The translations under genes were made by a program, and so were the position numbers. Of a stretch of DNA of 64,000 nucleotides, positions 1 to 7,458 are shown piece by piece; position 1 is the first letter of the stretch; each line of letters begins with the position of its first letter. The notes under the pieces were generated by a model, which saw only the letters and a program-made list of their open reading frames with translations, was not told the DNA's origin and ran no database searches. This stretch comes from Sutcliffiella horikoshii (lineage in GTDB: Bacteria; Bacillota; Bacilli; Bacillales; Bacillaceae_I): positions 62,001 through 126,000 of the forward strand of contig NZ_JAIVKY010000009.1 in assembly GCF_020524325.1 (NCBI RefSeq), in the 5' to 3' direction.

Positions 1-509
1 CCAAATTTCCTTTTTAACATTTCCCTGATGTTCATTGCCACCTGTAGAAAAATTCCAGAACCGGTCCCACCGGCAAGGGAACTGATGATAATTACACGGA
101 TACCATGCACCATTTTATCTGTGGTCACAGGGAAAATTTTATCAATATCATCCCAAAGTCCATTCATCTTCCCTTCTGCCATTGCAGCCCGAAACGCAAG
201 TCTGGAAACGGAACGGACTTGCCCCGCTCCTGCCGTCATCGATTTGTCTTGAAGATGCGGACTATCCGGGAACCATGTCAATAAGGAAGGGTTTCCATGA
301 AGATACTGCCCGACAGTTTTCAGCGTACTTGTCTGCGTGATGCTTCCTTCAAGATGCTCCATTCCGACAATCGTGTTCACATCTGTATCAAACGCATGAA
401 CAGCCACACTGTCTCGACGTTCCACCGGTATATTTCCATATATCGTATTTACGACTGTACAGCCTACTCCACCTAATCCCACTAATATTGTTGGTGCATT
501 ATTCGCCAT
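1..509 (-). CDS. Tubulin/FtsZ-like GTPase domain protein (Tubulin_2-like), 3' part outside window
   Basis: Partial gene: the first 169 residues are read from an ATG at 509, preceded by GGGAGGAAGTAAA, and the frame stays open to the left edge. The product begins with a nucleotide-binding loop, GLGGVG (residues 11-16). An AGAGQVR segment follows (93-99), then the tubulin/FtsZ signature SLAGGTGSG (144-152). This order of glycine motifs is the tubulin-superfamily GTPase pattern. The sequence is clearly not housekeeping FtsZ and best fits the Tubulin_2-like proteins of Bacillus. It lies 27 bp downstream of the VWA membrane protein on the same strand, so the two are probably co-transcribed. A cytosolic GTP-binding polymer that works with the membrane VWA partner is inference. 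The C-terminal half cannot be judged. Confidence 0.8.
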   Translation of the reverse strand, partial: MANNAPTILVGLGGVGCTVVNTIYGNIPVERRDSVAVHAFDTDVNTIVGMEHLEGSITQTSTLKTVGQYLHGNPSLLTWFPDSPHLQDKSMTAGAGQVRSVSRLAFRAAMAEGKMNGLWDDIDKIFPVTTDKMVHGIRVIIISSLAGGTGSGIFLQVAMNIREMLKRKF

Positions 510-536
510 TTTACTTCCTCCCTTATCACCTGTTTT

Positions 537-2789
537 TTATCTCGTAAAATGATAAACTTCTTTGCTCACTTGCGACTCTGTTGTAATCTTATCTCCTTCA
601 TAAATAATGATGTCCTCTACTCCGGCACCTTCTCCAAGGCGGGTATAGCCGATTCTCATATCTTTACTTTGACAATCTTTTACAAGCAAGATTTTATCTT
701 TATCCCTTGTCGCTTTAAAAGTTAGGTTGCCAATCAATTTTTTTTCAGCTCTATAGGGGTAAAAGTACTTTAAAAAAAGATTTGTCTTAAAATCGTATTC
801 TGTATCTCTGCCGGGAAGTTCCATCCCATTCACTTTCTGAATAGATTGCAGATTGATGATCGCGCCATGACGGTCGAACCGCGGCTTCCTTATGACTCCA
901 ATCAACCAATACAGAAATAAGAAAACAAGGGCGGAGATACCTAATAGTTTTCCGTACTTATCGAGAAAAGGGATGTCCTGGATGTTGGCTCCCACCTCAA
1001 TTTGTGCACCCTCTCCCTCATACCGTCCCTTCAGCTCCACCAAGAAATGAATATCTCCTATGGAAGTGAATGCAGGTACGATATAGGCTTTAGGATAGAG
1101 TTCAATTTGGTTGCCATTTTGCTTTATTTCATATTGAACATTCTCTTCAGTCGTGACCTTGATGTTATCAAACAACTCGGTTAGTTCCGCTTCCGTCATT
1201 TCACGTTCATCCACATACGGCTGAATCGTAATTGGTGTAGTGTTTTGGAGTTGATCAAGCGGATGGCTCCAATCCGATGTCAGTGTTTGGAGGCTGAGTT
1301 GCCTGTCTTCTACTCCTTCGAGTGGGAGAGTTTTGGTGTCCTGGTAGAACCCTTTTACAATTGTCGTAACGGTCGCTTCCGTTGGTTCGGTTGGCATGGT
1401 GAACGGTCCCGTAAAGCTCTGCCGTTCTTCATTCCATGAGAGTGTGAAAGTTTCATCTTGAATTTTTGCTGTAACCTCGATTTCTTGGTCAGGATTCATC
1501 TGGTTGAAAGAGACCTTCCCTTGTGATCTATCACTTGGAAAAAGTTCCACTTCCATCATCATTTCCGCTTCGTAAAAAAAGGTTTCCGGCTCGTTATTCC
1601 AAGTTCCGTCGCTCTCAAGTTTATGTATCGTGATATCAAAATCTAGTGATGGTTCAGCAATAAACTGAAAGCTTTCTTGCTCTTGAGGGGTCAGAGGTTT
1701 GTTGAAGCTGATGGTATATTCCCCTGCTTGCAGACTTCCTTCTGGATTTTCTGGTGCAATATGGGATACGCCGCCGTAAATATCGCCTCTTAATTTGTTA
1801 GGATCATTGGGTGTCTTCATGTAGAAAGGTCCGTCAGTGGTAAGTTGGCTCGCTTCGCCGTTGTAGTTAACTTTATTAATCTCCCATTCCAACTGGCTGC
1901 CTGTAGTCTGATGTAGGACGGTGAGTCTTCTTAAGGGAAAAGGGGTCTGTATCGTTACTTCCTGCCCTTCATTGGAAAATGTCGGGTTCAGGTCAAATGT
2001 GCTATCTGTTTCAGTGGTATTTGGGTCACGGTTGGTAATCAGTGCCGCCACCTCGTTGATTCGTTCAATAATTTCCGATTCGTTATCAGCTGTCAATTGG
2101 ATGCCGCCTGTTGCTTCTTGGAACATCCCTTTGAACTCTTCCATCTGTGAAATCTCATCCTCTGTAAGGAATGATTCAATGGTAACGAGGATACTATTAA
2201 ACTTCACTTCTTTTTGTTTCATATAGTCTGCCAGGTCCTCAAGCGATTTTCTGGCAATCTCATAATTTTGGGAGAGTTTGGCGCTGTCCTCTTCAAAGGA
2301 TGTGTCCAAGTCATTAAAAACTCCATCCATGATGATAATGAACCAAAAATCACTGGGCGGATTTTGTTCGACCGCTTTTTTCATGTTGTCAATAGAGGTC
2401 AGAACGGTTTGGAATGGTGTTCCCTTCTGTTCGTCCCAGCCTGGAATACGGTTGATTTCACGTTGTCTGCTAGAATAGCTAATGCCAATTTCATCAATAT
2501 TTTGGGAGTTGCTCATCCGCACAACGGACAGCTCATCTTCTGGCCCAAGCAGTGAAATCAAACTTTGCAAAGAGTAGTTGGCAAACTTCCAGTTATCACT
2601 TGGTAACTCTTTACTCGTATCACCATCTTCATAAGTGAACCACATACTTCCAGAGTCATCATAAATCAATGTCACATTTCGATTTTTATGTATGGGGTCT
2701 TCTTCTGCAAATACAATTGAATTCACTGGAAAAAAACCACTCCAAAACAACAGTACACACAATAAAAGTATCGGTAGTCTAGTTCGCAT
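537..2789 (-). CDS. Membrane-anchored VWA domain protein, partner of tubulin-like GTPase
   Basis: 750 residues; the start is supported by AGGAGAGAGAG just before the ATG. A signal peptide or N-terminal membrane segment ends near VFA (26-28). The von Willebrand factor A domain follows, with a complete MIDAS motif DDSGS (44-48) and a second acidic strand, IIIMDGVF. The middle is beta-rich and Asp/Glu-rich and probably lies outside the membrane. One membrane helix (about 612-633, LLGISALVFLFLYWLIGVI) is followed by an Arg/Lys-rich 117-residue tail that should be cytosolic. VWA domains with an intact MIDAS bind protein ligands through a divalent metal. The downstream gene encodes a tubulin-like GTPase, so the tail may couple an external VWA sensor or adhesin to a cytosolic polymer. 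That link is inference; no substrate or pathway is known to me. Confidence 0.8.
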   Translation of the reverse strand: MRTRLPILLLCVLLFWSGFFPVNSIVFAEEDPIHKNRNVTLIYDDSGSMWFTYEDGDTSKELPSDNWKFANYSLQSLISLLGPEDELSVVRMSNSQNIDEIGISYSSRQREINRIPGWDEQKGTPFQTVLTSIDNMKKAVEQNPPSDFWFIIIMDGVFNDLDTSFEEDSAKLSQNYEIARKSLEDLADYMKQKEVKFNSILVTIESFLTEDEISQMEEFKGMFQEATGGIQLTADNESEIIERINEVAALITNRDPNTTETDSTFDLNPTFSNEGQEVTIQTPFPLRRLTVLHQTTGSQLEWEINKVNYNGEASQLTTDGPFYMKTPNDPNKLRGDIYGGVSHIAPENPEGSLQAGEYTISFNKPLTPQEQESFQFIAEPSLDFDITIHKLESDGTWNNEPETFFYEAEMMMEVELFPSDRSQGKVSFNQMNPDQEIEVTAKIQDETFTLSWNEERQSFTGPFTMPTEPTEATVTTIVKGFYQDTKTLPLEGVEDRQLSLQTLTSDWSHPLDQLQNTTPITIQPYVDEREMTEAELTELFDNIKVTTEENVQYEIKQNGNQIELYPKAYIVPAFTSIGDIHFLVELKGRYEGEGAQIEVGANIQDIPFLDKYGKLLGISALVFLFLYWLIGVIRKPRFDRHGAIINLQSIQKVNGMELPGRDTEYDFKTNLFLKYFYPYRAEKKLIGNLTFKATRDKDKILLVKDCQSKDMRIGYTRLGEGAGVEDIIIYEGDKITTESQVSKEVYHFTR

Positions 2790-2951
2790 CTCTCTCTCCT
2801 ATGGTCGTAGTCATTAATACCTATAGTTAATTTCGACACAAATGGCTAAGAACCTTTAAAAATGGTGACATTTTTCCAATCATTCCATTTAAATGAAATT
2901 AGGAAAACACACAAGTAATACATACTCGCTTACAGTAGTAATTTAGAACCC

Positions 2952-2986
2952 AAAAATACACATGCTTGGTGAGCATGTGTATTTTT
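2952..2986. terminator. Bidirectional hairpin terminator
   Basis: A perfect 15-bp inverted repeat (AAAAATACACATGCT, 5-nt loop, complement) ends in A/T runs on both sides. It overlaps the stop codon of the small membrane protein on the minus strand and would end that transcript. Confidence 0.75.
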
Positions 2987-3443
2987 AAGTGGACTTCTTT
3001 TTTATTATTGAATAAATCCCTGCTATACCAATCCCCATCAACAAGCCGAATGCAAGATATAGATTTACCTTTACATTTATATGAACCCCAGAAAATATTA
3101 TTTTCGTTGTTGGGAATATCGGCAAAATAAAGCCAGAGAAACAGCCTAGAATCATAAATAAAGTTACTTGAGAAGCCAGTTTTTTTAGTTTCAGGAAACG
3201 AATTAAATGAATACTAACAAAATAAACCATCCCACCAACCACTATGACAAACACCAGAATAAAAAAATAAAAGATGAAAAACGTTGCACCAGAGAACTCA
3301 TTTAAGCTTTGATAACTAGAGGTGCTCATCTTTGGAAGGAAGGGATAAATTAGATGCAGCAATAGATTTAAGATAAATGCTATTGCCAAAAACCCGTATA
3401 TGTATAAATGATAGTGTTCTTCCTTATGTGGATCCTCCGTCAT
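2985..3443 (-). CDS. Small four-helix membrane protein, unknown function
   Basis: 152 residues starting after AAGGGGGACAAA. A short charged N-terminus (MTEDPHKEEHYH) precedes four hydrophobic stretches typical of membrane helices: near 12-32, 52-76, 88-112 and 122-146. The C-terminus is basic (IIKKKST). I recognise no family. The gene overlaps the end of the VbhA-like gene by 20 bp in another frame, so the two are translationally coupled. This makes it the natural candidate partner of the antitoxin-like protein, but it has no Fic motif (HxFx(D/E)GNGR) and no toxin signature I can name. Confidence 0.7.
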   Translation of the reverse strand: MTEDPHKEEHYHLYIYGFLAIAFILNLLLHLIYPFLPKMSTSSYQSLNEFSGATFFIFYFFILVFVIVVGGMVYFVSIHLIRFLKLKKLASQVTLFMILGCFSGFILPIFPTTKIIFSGVHINVKVNLYLAFGLLMGIGIAGIYSIIKKKST

Positions 3444-3621
3444 TTTGTCCCCCTTTTGCTTTAACCAGTTTCATTACTTCCTTATTAAACTCCTCATCGG
3501 TAAGTTCACCAGATAGGTTGCGCCGAACCAAGTCGGTGTGCTGCTCATTAATATGAAAACCAGAAGCCTCCATGCTTGCTTTGGCTGACTTTAATGCTTT
3601 TTCTAATTGTTTTCTTGGCAT
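3424..3621 (-). CDS. VbhA-like antitoxin family small protein, degenerate inhibitory motif
   Basis: 65 residues, start supported by AAGGAA ahead of the ATG. The layout matches the VbhA antitoxin family: an N-terminal helix (KALKSAKASMEASGF), a short linker, then a helical segment with LSGELTDEEF. VbhA proteins block Fic AMP-transferases with an [S/T]xxxE[G/N] motif on that first helix. Here the corresponding stretch is SMEASG, so the glutamate position carries serine. No Fic gene is adjacent; the coupled neighbour is a four-helix membrane protein. It may be a domesticated regulator or a relic. The family assignment is moderately certain, the function is not. Confidence 0.55.
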   Translation of the reverse strand: MPRKQLEKALKSAKASMEASGFHINEQHTDLVRRNLSGELTDEEFNKEVMKLVKAKGGQNDGGST

Positions 3622-3659
3622 TTCCTTTTCCCCTTGTTTTAAATTGTGCTTAATTCAAA

Positions 3660-3953
3660 TTACTTAATTAGCTGAAAATGTTCCATATATATATCAGGTT
3701 TAAAATAATGGTCCATTTTCTTAACCCATTCTTTAAATAAGTCAGAGCCCACAAAACCTTTCATATGATCCTCAAGAGTTTCCCATTCCACTTGCACCAT
3801 ATACTTCCCTTCTGTCTCGACGCATTTATGTAAAGTGTGGGCGATATAGCCTTTTGATTGAGCGATTGTTTCTTTAGCTACTACTTCAAAATCTTTTTTA
3901 AAATCGGCTTCCATTCCTTCATTAATATTAAAAAATGCTACTTCGGTTATCAT
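3660..3953 (-). CDS. Antibiotic biosynthesis monooxygenase (ABM) family protein
   Basis: 97 residues, the usual length for a single ABM ferredoxin-like domain. Characteristic segments are the N-terminal strand MITEVAFFNI, the SKGYIAHTLHKCVE turn, and VQVEWETLEDHMKGFVGSDLFKEW. The start follows GGGAGGAAGATACAACT. ABM proteins include heme-degrading and quinone monooxygenases, but many are uncharacterised and the sequence alone does not choose. A TGTCGAATGGCATTT element lies about 90 bp upstream of the start (see repeats). Confidence 0.75.
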   Translation of the reverse strand: MITEVAFFNINEGMEADFKKDFEVVAKETIAQSKGYIAHTLHKCVETEGKYMVQVEWETLEDHMKGFVGSDLFKEWVKKMDHYFKPDIYMEHFQLIK

Positions 3954-4036
3954 AGTTGTATCTTCCTCCCACTAGTAAAATTTCTCTTATATCCATTATG
4001 CGTGAAAACCGCTAAAAATAAAAACCAGACACGTAG

Positions 4037-4052
4037 AAAATGCCATTCGACA
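4037..4052 (-). repeat. Dispersed TGTCGAATGGCATTT element, copy 1
   Basis: On the minus strand this reads TGTCGAATGGCATTTT. The same 15-mer occurs at 39921-39935 and 45496-45510, where it heads 20-bp-phased arrays; no clear array follows here. It contains TGTCGAA, the Spo0A box core, but the conservation extends well beyond that core. Confidence 0.6.
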
Positions 4053-4146
4053 CATTCCGCCATTAATCGATACATATCACCTCGACCCAACAACAAAAAA
4101 TCCGCCCCCACCCAAAAGGCAGAAGCGGACGTCCCTCACACAAAAT

Positions 4147-5718
4147 TTAATTATTCCCCACCAATTTTGTCTCTACCTTTCGCTTACCACCAGCACCGGC
4201 TAGCTCACCAATCGGCTCTGGCTCCACTTCTGCGTGTGGATCCTCCGCCTGTGTCGCCCGCTTAATAAAGAAAGACAACACAAGCGCAACCACCGCGATA
4301 AACGTCGACACGAAAAAGGCAAAGTTGATTCCTTCTAACATTCCTTGCATCATGACTTGCTGCTGGACACCTGCAATGGCCTCGGTGGATGGATTCGCAC
4401 CCAACGCTGCCATGGCATCTCCTGAAAGTTCGCGACCAACACTCTCCGCCCGTGTAGACATCAATGTCACAAGCAACGCCGTTCCAATCGCTCCAGACAC
4501 CTGTTGCAGCGTGTTGTTCATCGCGGTACCGTGCGGATAGAAACGAGTAGGAAGCTGATTCAACCCGTTTGTGGAAACAGGCATGAACACCATGGACATT
4601 CCGAACATCCTAACAGTATATAAAATCAACAGTTGCGTGTAAGTTGTTTCGAATGTCAACTGACTGAAGAAATACGTCGTTACAACGGTAATAGACAAAC
4701 CGGTAATGGCAAGCGCGCGGCCACCGTACTTATCAAACAACTTCCCTGTGATCGGTGACATCAACGCCATCACAATTGCTCCCGGTAACATCAACAATCC
4801 TGCATCTAATGGTGAAATCCCTCGGATCGTCTGCACATAAATCGGCAGCAAGATCATCCCGGAAAACATCGCCATCGTGATAACCATCGATATGGCAGAT
4901 GATAAAGCAAACATCGGATAACGATAGATTCGGAAGTTCAGCATCGGTTTTTCTTTTCCAAGCTGACGTAAAATGAACCAAACTAACGATATCGTCCCAA
5001 TTGCAATCGTTCCGTAAACGAGCGGACTATCCCATCCCTTAGATCCAGCAGAACTGAATCCATACAATAATCCACCAAAACCTACACTCGATAAGACAAC
5101 AGAAATTTGATCCAAACGAATATCCTGTTTTTCTTTTCTATCTTTTAATAGGACTACGCCTAAAAGCAAGACGGCAATCGCAATCGGAGAAACAAAGTGG
5201 AAAAGCATTCTCCAATCATAATGTTCAATTAACCAACCGGAAAGCGTCGGCCCGATGGCAGGTGCCCCCATCATGATCAGACCGAAAACCCCCATTGCAG
5301 TTCCGCGTTTTTCAATCGGGAAGCTGACCAACATGACATTCATCAATAGCGGCATTAAGATCGCCGACCCGGACGCCTGCATCATTCGCCCTGCTAAAAG
5401 AACCCCGAAAACCGGTGCAAAACCGGCCATCAGTGTCCCAACGGCAAAAAGACCCATGGCGACAATGAACAAGTTCCGAACAGAATACTTCTGAATAAGG
5501 AAGGCTGTGGTCGGGATTAATACCCCGTTGACCAACATGAAGCCGGTTGTTAGCCACTGAACCGTCGAAGGACCCACTTGAAGTTCCGTCATGATGGACG
5601 GCAGGGCAATATTCAATAATGTATTATTTAAAAAAGCAATAAACGCGCCGATCATCAAAATGGCCAAAATACCGTATGGTGGACGACTTATAGTGGTGTT
5701 TGGTACTGCTTGCTGCAT
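4147..5718 (-). CDS. DHA2-family multidrug MFS exporter (EmrB/QacA type)
   Basis: 523 residues with about 14 membrane helices, the length and topology of DHA2 drug:H+ antiporters. Conserved segments include IALPSIMTELQVGPSTVQWLTTGF in helices 1-2, the motif-C-like GAPAIGPTLSGWLIEHYDWR, and GKLFDKYGGR after helix 9. The C-terminal tail is Glu/Pro- and Lys-rich. GGAGGAGAAAGA precedes the ATG. It diverges from a TetR regulator at 5901, and the shared spacer carries three copies of a candidate operator. Efflux of toxic organic compounds under TetR control is a strong family-based inference; the substrate is unknown. Confidence 0.88.
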   Translation of the reverse strand: MQQAVPNTTISRPPYGILAILMIGAFIAFLNNTLLNIALPSIMTELQVGPSTVQWLTTGFMLVNGVLIPTTAFLIQKYSVRNLFIVAMGLFAVGTLMAGFAPVFGVLLAGRMMQASGSAILMPLLMNVMLVSFPIEKRGTAMGVFGLIMMGAPAIGPTLSGWLIEHYDWRMLFHFVSPIAIAVLLLGVVLLKDRKEKQDIRLDQISVVLSSVGFGGLLYGFSSAGSKGWDSPLVYGTIAIGTISLVWFILRQLGKEKPMLNFRIYRYPMFALSSAISMVITMAMFSGMILLPIYVQTIRGISPLDAGLLMLPGAIVMALMSPITGKLFDKYGGRALAITGLSITVVTTYFFSQLTFETTYTQLLILYTVRMFGMSMVFMPVSTNGLNQLPTRFYPHGTAMNNTLQQVSGAIGTALLVTLMSTRAESVGRELSGDAMAALGANPSTEAIAGVQQQVMMQGMLEGINFAFFVSTFIAVVALVLSFFIKRATQAEDPHAEVEPEPIGELAGAGGKRKVETKLVGNN

Positions 5719-5735
5719 TCTTTCTCCTCCATTTA

Positions 5736-5887
5736 TACTAACAGTTCATTTTTTATACTACTATTACATCTACCCCAATTTTATACCATCAGTTCATATT
5801 TATCAATCTTGAAAACTTTGTTAATTTGCTATTTGTGTAAAGGGATATTTTCGTGTACTATTATTTTTGTACCACCAGTCTATTTTA
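5736..5887. promoter_or_regulatory. Three-copy candidate TetR operator between exporter and regulator
   Basis: Three copies of TAC(C/T)AnCAGT(T/C)(C/T)AT lie at 5736-5750, 5784-5800 and 5870-5887. Each holds an ACy-N3-AGT near-palindrome. One copy sits just upstream of the exporter start, one in the middle, and one just upstream of the regulator start. This is the layout expected for a TetR repressor controlling both divergent promoters. Confidence 0.5.
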
Positions 5888-5900
5888 GTTAGGTGATAAA

Positions 5901-6803
5901 ATGAAGGATCGCAAACTGCATGTTCTCATGTGTGCTCATAAACTATTTATTGAAAAAGGCTTTCAGACGACTTCAATCCAGGACATTCTGGACGAAAGCG
6001 GAATTGCCAAGGGTACCTTATATAACTATTTTTCTTCCAAAAACGAACTTTTAATAGAGTTGTTTAAAACTTTATATAATAAAATGGAAAAAGAACGGAA
6101 TGACCTCCTAATTGGTCAAGACCCGTCTGACATAAACATTTTCATCAAACAGTTTGAACTTCAAATGGAGACGAATAGGGCAAACAAATTGATTTCCCTT
6201 TTTGAAGAAGTCATCTTCATTAATGATTCAGAGTTAAAAGATTTCATTCAAAAGAGTCAGCTAAGGATGCTGAGATGGGTCCATCAACGATTCTTAGAGA
6301 TTTTCGGCGAGGAAAAACGGGAATATCTGTGGGACTGTGCCATTATGTATCTTGGGATCCTGAACCACGGCATTCGATACTACACCATGACACACGACAA
6401 GAAGCTGGATATTCATAGAGTTGTGCAATACAGTGTCAATCGCTTGGTGAAAATTGTGGAAGATGTAGCGGAGTCGGGTGAGGTTCTAGTAGAAGCGGAG
6501 TCGATGGCGCGATGGGTGCCACAAGAAGGGGACAAAGAATTGCCGCTTCCACATGCTATTACTCATGCGGTGAGTGACTTAAAGAAAACTCTTTCTGGTG
6601 TGGCTGATTATGAACGTTTAGCCGAACTGTTGGATTTTATTCAACAGGAGTTAAACGGAAAAAATGGTATTGCGCCGAGGCGTTTCCTGGTGGAGAGTGC
6701 AATGGATAGCCTAAGAGGGAACGAGGATTTTGTTTCTAAAGGTGGGCCGGATTGGAGAAATCTTCAAGAACTTGTGGAGAGCTACTTGAAGTCGCATGAC
6801 TAG
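5901..6803 (+). CDS. TetR/AcrR-family regulator of the divergent exporter
   Basis: 300 residues. The N-terminal TetR helix-turn-helix is clear (AHKLFIEKGFQTTSIQDILDE and GTLYNYFSSKNELL, residues about 10-55). At 300 residues it is longer than the usual 190-220, with an extra C-terminal helical region (about 200-300) ending VESYLKSHD. The start follows TAGGTGATAAA. The divergent DHA2 exporter and the repeated operator between them suggest autoregulation and drug-responsive derepression. Confidence 0.85.
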   Translation: MKDRKLHVLMCAHKLFIEKGFQTTSIQDILDESGIAKGTLYNYFSSKNELLIELFKTLYNKMEKERNDLLIGQDPSDINIFIKQFELQMETNRANKLISLFEEVIFINDSELKDFIQKSQLRMLRWVHQRFLEIFGEEKREYLWDCAIMYLGILNHGIRYYTMTHDKKLDIHRVVQYSVNRLVKIVEDVAESGEVLVEAESMARWVPQEGDKELPLPHAITHAVSDLKKTLSGVADYERLAELLDFIQQELNGKNGIAPRRFLVESAMDSLRGNEDFVSKGGPDWRNLQELVESYLKSHD

Positions 6804-6844
6804 TGAATTGCCGTAGAATTGGTTTGGAGATTGAAGTTAAATGG

Positions 6845-6890
6845 AGACAGGCGCGAGTGCATATTTTCACTCACGCCTGTCTTCTTTTTT
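6845..6890 (+). terminator. Rho-independent terminator of the TetR gene
   Basis: A 15-nt stem (AGACAGGCGcGAGTG with CACTCACGCCTGTCT, one mismatch) with an 8-nt loop is followed by TTCTTTTTT, 40 bp after the stop codon. Confidence 0.8.
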
Positions 6891-6892
6891 GT

Positions 6893-7048
6893 CATGAAGA
6901 CCATTTCAACTAACTTTCAGCCACGAAAGTGTCTTCATCACCACTATGAAGACACTTCCCTCCATTTTTTCTGACTAAAAATGTCTTCATACACTGCATG
7001 AAGACACTTCCAACCCAAATTCAGGCCCCAAAACGTCTTCATCTCCCT
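6893..7048. repeat. 52-bp-phased array of TGTCTTCAT hairpins, cluster 1
   Basis: Two complete hairpins pair TGTCTTCAT with ATGAAGACA across 7-nt loops (6930-6954, extendable to 12 bp per arm; and 6982-7006). A left arm follows at 7034-7042 and a right half-arm precedes at 6894. The arms recur at exactly 52 bp (ends at 6938, 6990, 7042). Loops and spacers differ between units. The rest of the 649-bp gap to the protease holds no gene I can support. Confidence 0.75.
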
Positions 7049-7362
7049 CCTTTGCCGAGATCCGAACGCACAGCGGGTCAGACCCCTTGTAAGACCCCTT
7101 TTTAACCTCTTTCTTCCCAAAACCCCAATTCCCCGCCTCTTATTCAGTACTTAGGAAACATTCCAGAGTAAATTCCGGTCCGTTTTTCCGCTTTTTTCGG
7201 CTTTTTACTGGTTCTCCAGACCTACTGAAAACACCATTTGTCAGCACACTCATACAGCATTTACAATTCAATTAACTTCGCATCATGAATCACCAACTAC
7301 ACTATAACTCTCCAAAGAATTTCAACTAGAGGCTTGTAACATTTAACCACACAAAACATCCC

Positions 7363-7371
7363 AGGAGGTGA
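7363..7371 (+). promoter_or_regulatory. Orphan perfect Shine-Dalgarno (AGGAGGTGA) in protease leader
   Basis: A full-strength anti-SD match about 88 nt upstream of the protease start has no ATG, GTG or TTG at a useful distance behind it. In Bacillus, untranslated SD sequences in long leaders (the STAB-SD type of cry3A) bind ribosomes and protect the mRNA 5' end. That role here is inference. Confidence 0.4.
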
Positions 7372-7458
7372 ATTCCCGCTCTATTCCACTCTACCAATCA
7401 ATCAACTTCTTAGAATTACATACTCTTCAATAACAACTATCAGAACAGGAGAATGCAC

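Noticed and set aside
6893-7048. TGTCTTCAT clusters as CRISPR arrays
   Set aside because: The palindromic arms are short and separated by variable loops, with spacers of about 27 bp partly similar within a cluster; no cas genes are present.
7060-7110. GCGGGTCAGACCCCTTGTAAGACCCC as another REP copy
   Set aside because: It shares only GGGTC-like pieces with the GGGGACAGGCAC family; too weak to count.
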